In this document: piece by piece, positions 62,589 to 64,000 of the stretch
Position numbering within the stretch: position 1 is the stretch's first letter
How the letters are laid out: each line of letters begins with the position of its first letter
NCBI RefSeq assembly: GCF_019075875.1
Contig: NZ_JAHOOZ010000004.1
Coordinates: 1 to 64,000 of the forward strand
DNA: 64,000 nt
Reading direction: 5' to 3'
Origin: Novosphingobium sp. G106
GTDB taxonomy: Bacteria > Pseudomonadota > Alphaproteobacteria > Sphingomonadales > Sphingomonadaceae
Notes under the pieces: generated by a model
The model's input: only the letters and a program-made list of their open reading frames with translations
What the model was told of the DNA's origin: nothing
Database searches by the model: none
Made by a program: the position numbers and the translations under genes

Positions 62589-63272
62589 GTGAGCGGTTTG
62601 ACCGATAGCGTGTTTCTGACGATGTTTATTGGGCTGTTCGGCATCACTGCGCCGATTGCCGCCATCCCATTGTTTGTCAGCGCCACGAACGGTCAGACTG
62701 GCCGGGACCGCCGCAAAACTGCCCTGATCGCGACCGCGACCTACATGATTGCCGCATTCGTGGCGCTATTCGCAGGTAACGCCGCGCTAATCTTTTTCGG
62801 GGTGAGTAGCAGCGGATTGCGGTTAGCCGGCATGGCTGTCGTCGCGGTTATTGGCTGGAAAATGATCAATGCGCCAACGGTCGTGAGCCTGACGGGGGAT
62901 AATTTGCCAGACCAGCATTTTCACTCTGCCTCAAACACGCGGATCGACATACAGAGAAACATAGCGGCGCCATCCCCTCGTAGCGTCGGCATTACTCCGC
63001 TGGGTTTTCCAATCTATGCGGGACCAGGCGTACTGTCTGTTGTTATCGCTTGGGGCAGTGGCCCGGAGCCAGTTTATATTGGCGCGGTCGTCGCGATAAT
63101 CGCCAATGCTTTCGTGATCATTGGGCTAAATTTTCTGGCGACGACAATCGTGCGCCTCGTCAGACCCGAAGCACTGATCGTGACCGAAAAACTCTTCGGA
63201 CTTGTCGTTGTTGCGCTCGCAGTTGATGGCATGACCGGAGCGCTTTTGAGGATTTTTCCCGGTTGGCAATAA
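62589..63272 (+). CDS. MarC-family integral membrane protein
   Basis: 227 residues, GTG start. Six membrane segments, starting FLTMFIGLFGITAPIAAIPL. The family motif GITPLGFPIYAGPGVLSVVI contains the conserved P-AGPG. MarC/YchE proteins are inner-membrane proteins of unknown transport role. It follows the AT-rich control region. Clean frame throughout. Confidence 0.85.
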   Translation: MSGLTDSVFLTMFIGLFGITAPIAAIPLFVSATNGQTGRDRRKTALIATATYMIAAFVALFAGNAALIFFGVSSSGLRLAGMAVVAVIGWKMINAPTVVSLTGDNLPDQHFHSASNTRIDIQRNIAAPSPRSVGITPLGFPIYAGPGVLSVVIAWGSGPEPVYIGAVVAIIANAFVIIGLNFLATTIVRLVRPEALIVTEKLFGLVVVALAVDGMTGALLRIFPGWQ

Positions 63273-63345
63273 CGTCCGAAACAATGCGCCAATGGAGCAC
63301 ATTGTCCGGAAAGCAGCCGGACGCCAATGGCTCGATAGCGGGGCA

Positions 63346-63495
63346 CTAAAGCCCGAGACTGCCCACATAGCTAACGATCAAGCCTAGTGCTTCGCCTTCT
63401 AACAGCAGTCCTTCGTTCATTCCCGGGTGTAATTTGTCCGCTTCTAACCGGAGGTAGAGCTCGGTGCGGAGGGGCCACGAAGGACAGCATCTCAT
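63346..63495 (-). CDS. Possible 49-residue protein
   Basis: The minus frame from 63495 reads MRCCPSWPLRTELYLRLEAD, then KLHPGMNEGLLLEGEALGLI. The composition is amphipathic and protein-like. No family or ribosome-binding site supports it; it may be the end of a lost gene. Confidence 0.25.
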   Translation of the reverse strand: MRCCPSWPLRTELYLRLEADKLHPGMNEGLLLEGEALGLIVSYVGSLGL

Positions 63496-63532
63496 AGGCG
63501 CTGGTCGCTTGCCTTTCGTTGTTGTTAGCGTC

Positions 63533-63796
63533 TCAATGGACCGTTTCGGTACCATTATGGCCGAAGAAGCAGGCAATGCCCTCTTCCTGGACGGCGCTTT
63601 GAAAGGCGGCGAGTGCGTCGACCTCGCTGACGAAAGAGTCATCCCAGATCGTCACCATTCCGTCTTCGGTAAAGACCTTCAGGACCCACTCGCGGTGGTG
63701 CACGAAGCGCGAAATGTCGACTTTCACAGTCAAATCGTCGAGCGTAACCGAGCGCGAGAGGTCGGAGCGCACGATGCGGGGAAAAGAGTTTGCCAT
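63533..63796 (-). CDS. Small hypothetical protein
   Basis: 87 residues: MANSFPRIVRSDLSRSVTLD, then SRFVHHREWVLKVFTEDGMV and WDDSFVSEVDALAAFQSAVQ. An alternating strand/helix pattern is plausible for a small alpha/beta protein. GAGGATATTCC precedes the ATG. Family unknown. Confidence 0.55.
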   Translation of the reverse strand: MANSFPRIVRSDLSRSVTLDDLTVKVDISRFVHHREWVLKVFTEDGMVTIWDDSFVSEVDALAAFQSAVQEEGIACFFGHNGTETVH

Positions 63797-64000
63797 TGCG
63801 GAATATCCTCCGTGCGCTGCGCGCTCAAAGTGACAACGCACGCGGGATCATCTGAGGTGAGCGCCACAGGTAGCTCCGCATGCGCCAGGCCATCTACCAA
63901 CCCGTATTCCTTCATTCACTTTGCGCGCACCGCAAGGGAGCGGGATCCGTCGGGACTAGGGCTTCGAGAGCGTTGCTCACCCTGCGATGTTCATTCGCTA

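Noticed and set aside
1..64000. CRISPR arrays, rRNA genes, phage structural genes
   Set aside because: No regularly spaced direct repeats, no rRNA signatures and no capsid or tail proteins were seen.

Overview
The window looks like a high-GC alphaproteobacterium of the sphingomonad group. Pointers are two secreted proteins with PEPxxWA-type C-terminal sorting tails, the MobF relaxase/TraD/DUF736/DUF2493/ArdC/ParB-like gene set typical of sphingomonad conjugative elements, and many small Fis-like and stress proteins. Species and replicon are inference; the two adjacent tRNA genes (Leu-TAA, Ile-CAT) favour a chromosome or chromid over a small plasmid.

1-23.5 kb is a conjugative element (integrative element or plasmid-derived island). 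Its left half (0.2-11.6 kb) holds a split HTH regulator, a lytic transglycosylase, DUF2726, HIRAN, MobF relaxase, TraD coupling protein and DUF2493 genes. Most of these are broken by scattered small indels, so transfer is probably dead unless the indels are sequence errors. A giant imperfect palindrome (12.35-12.58 kb) separates this from the intact accessory half. That half has an Xre/RES toxin-antitoxin pair, a DUF1173 protein, a ParDE pair with a frameshifted antitoxin, and a minus-strand cluster of small proteins with DUF3768, ArdC antirestriction and a 700-residue ParB-like protein.

23.7-31.3 kb looks like resident DNA: a Gfo/Idh/MocA oxidoreductase, two tRNAs, a LuxR-type HTH protein, DUF4188, HtpG, DUF6481 and a DUF3053 lipoprotein. 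An IS91-like element (integrase, HUH transposase, small third ORF) lies at 31.56-34.11 kb. A same-length, near-identical direct copy lies at 52.22-54.77 kb and brackets 18 kb.

That bracketed segment is rich in envelope and stress functions: glycine-zipper protein, low-affinity iron permease family protein, GlsB/YeaQ membrane protein, PAS-LuxR regulator, two PEP-CTERM proteins, three Fis-type mini-regulators, a lone receiver domain, a cation-efflux-like transporter whose 5' end was hit by an IS3 element, PepSY and general-stress proteins, and a divergent SDR/LysR pair. Two intergenic spots carry the same structured 60-nt repeat.

54.8-64 kb holds a Nudix hydrolase, a large serine recombinase with three C-terminal repeats resembling homing-endonuclease-associated repeats, and an IS3-family element joining the truncated ends of an acid phosphatase gene and a phosphoketolase gene. 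A DUF4398-like protein, a MarC-family protein and small genes follow.

A recurring oddity runs through the window: several genes become one continuous frame if exactly one base is removed from a mononucleotide run of 5-7. The two IS91-like copies confirm such length differences directly. This is either homopolymer sequence error or real slippage, and it decides whether several of these genes work.
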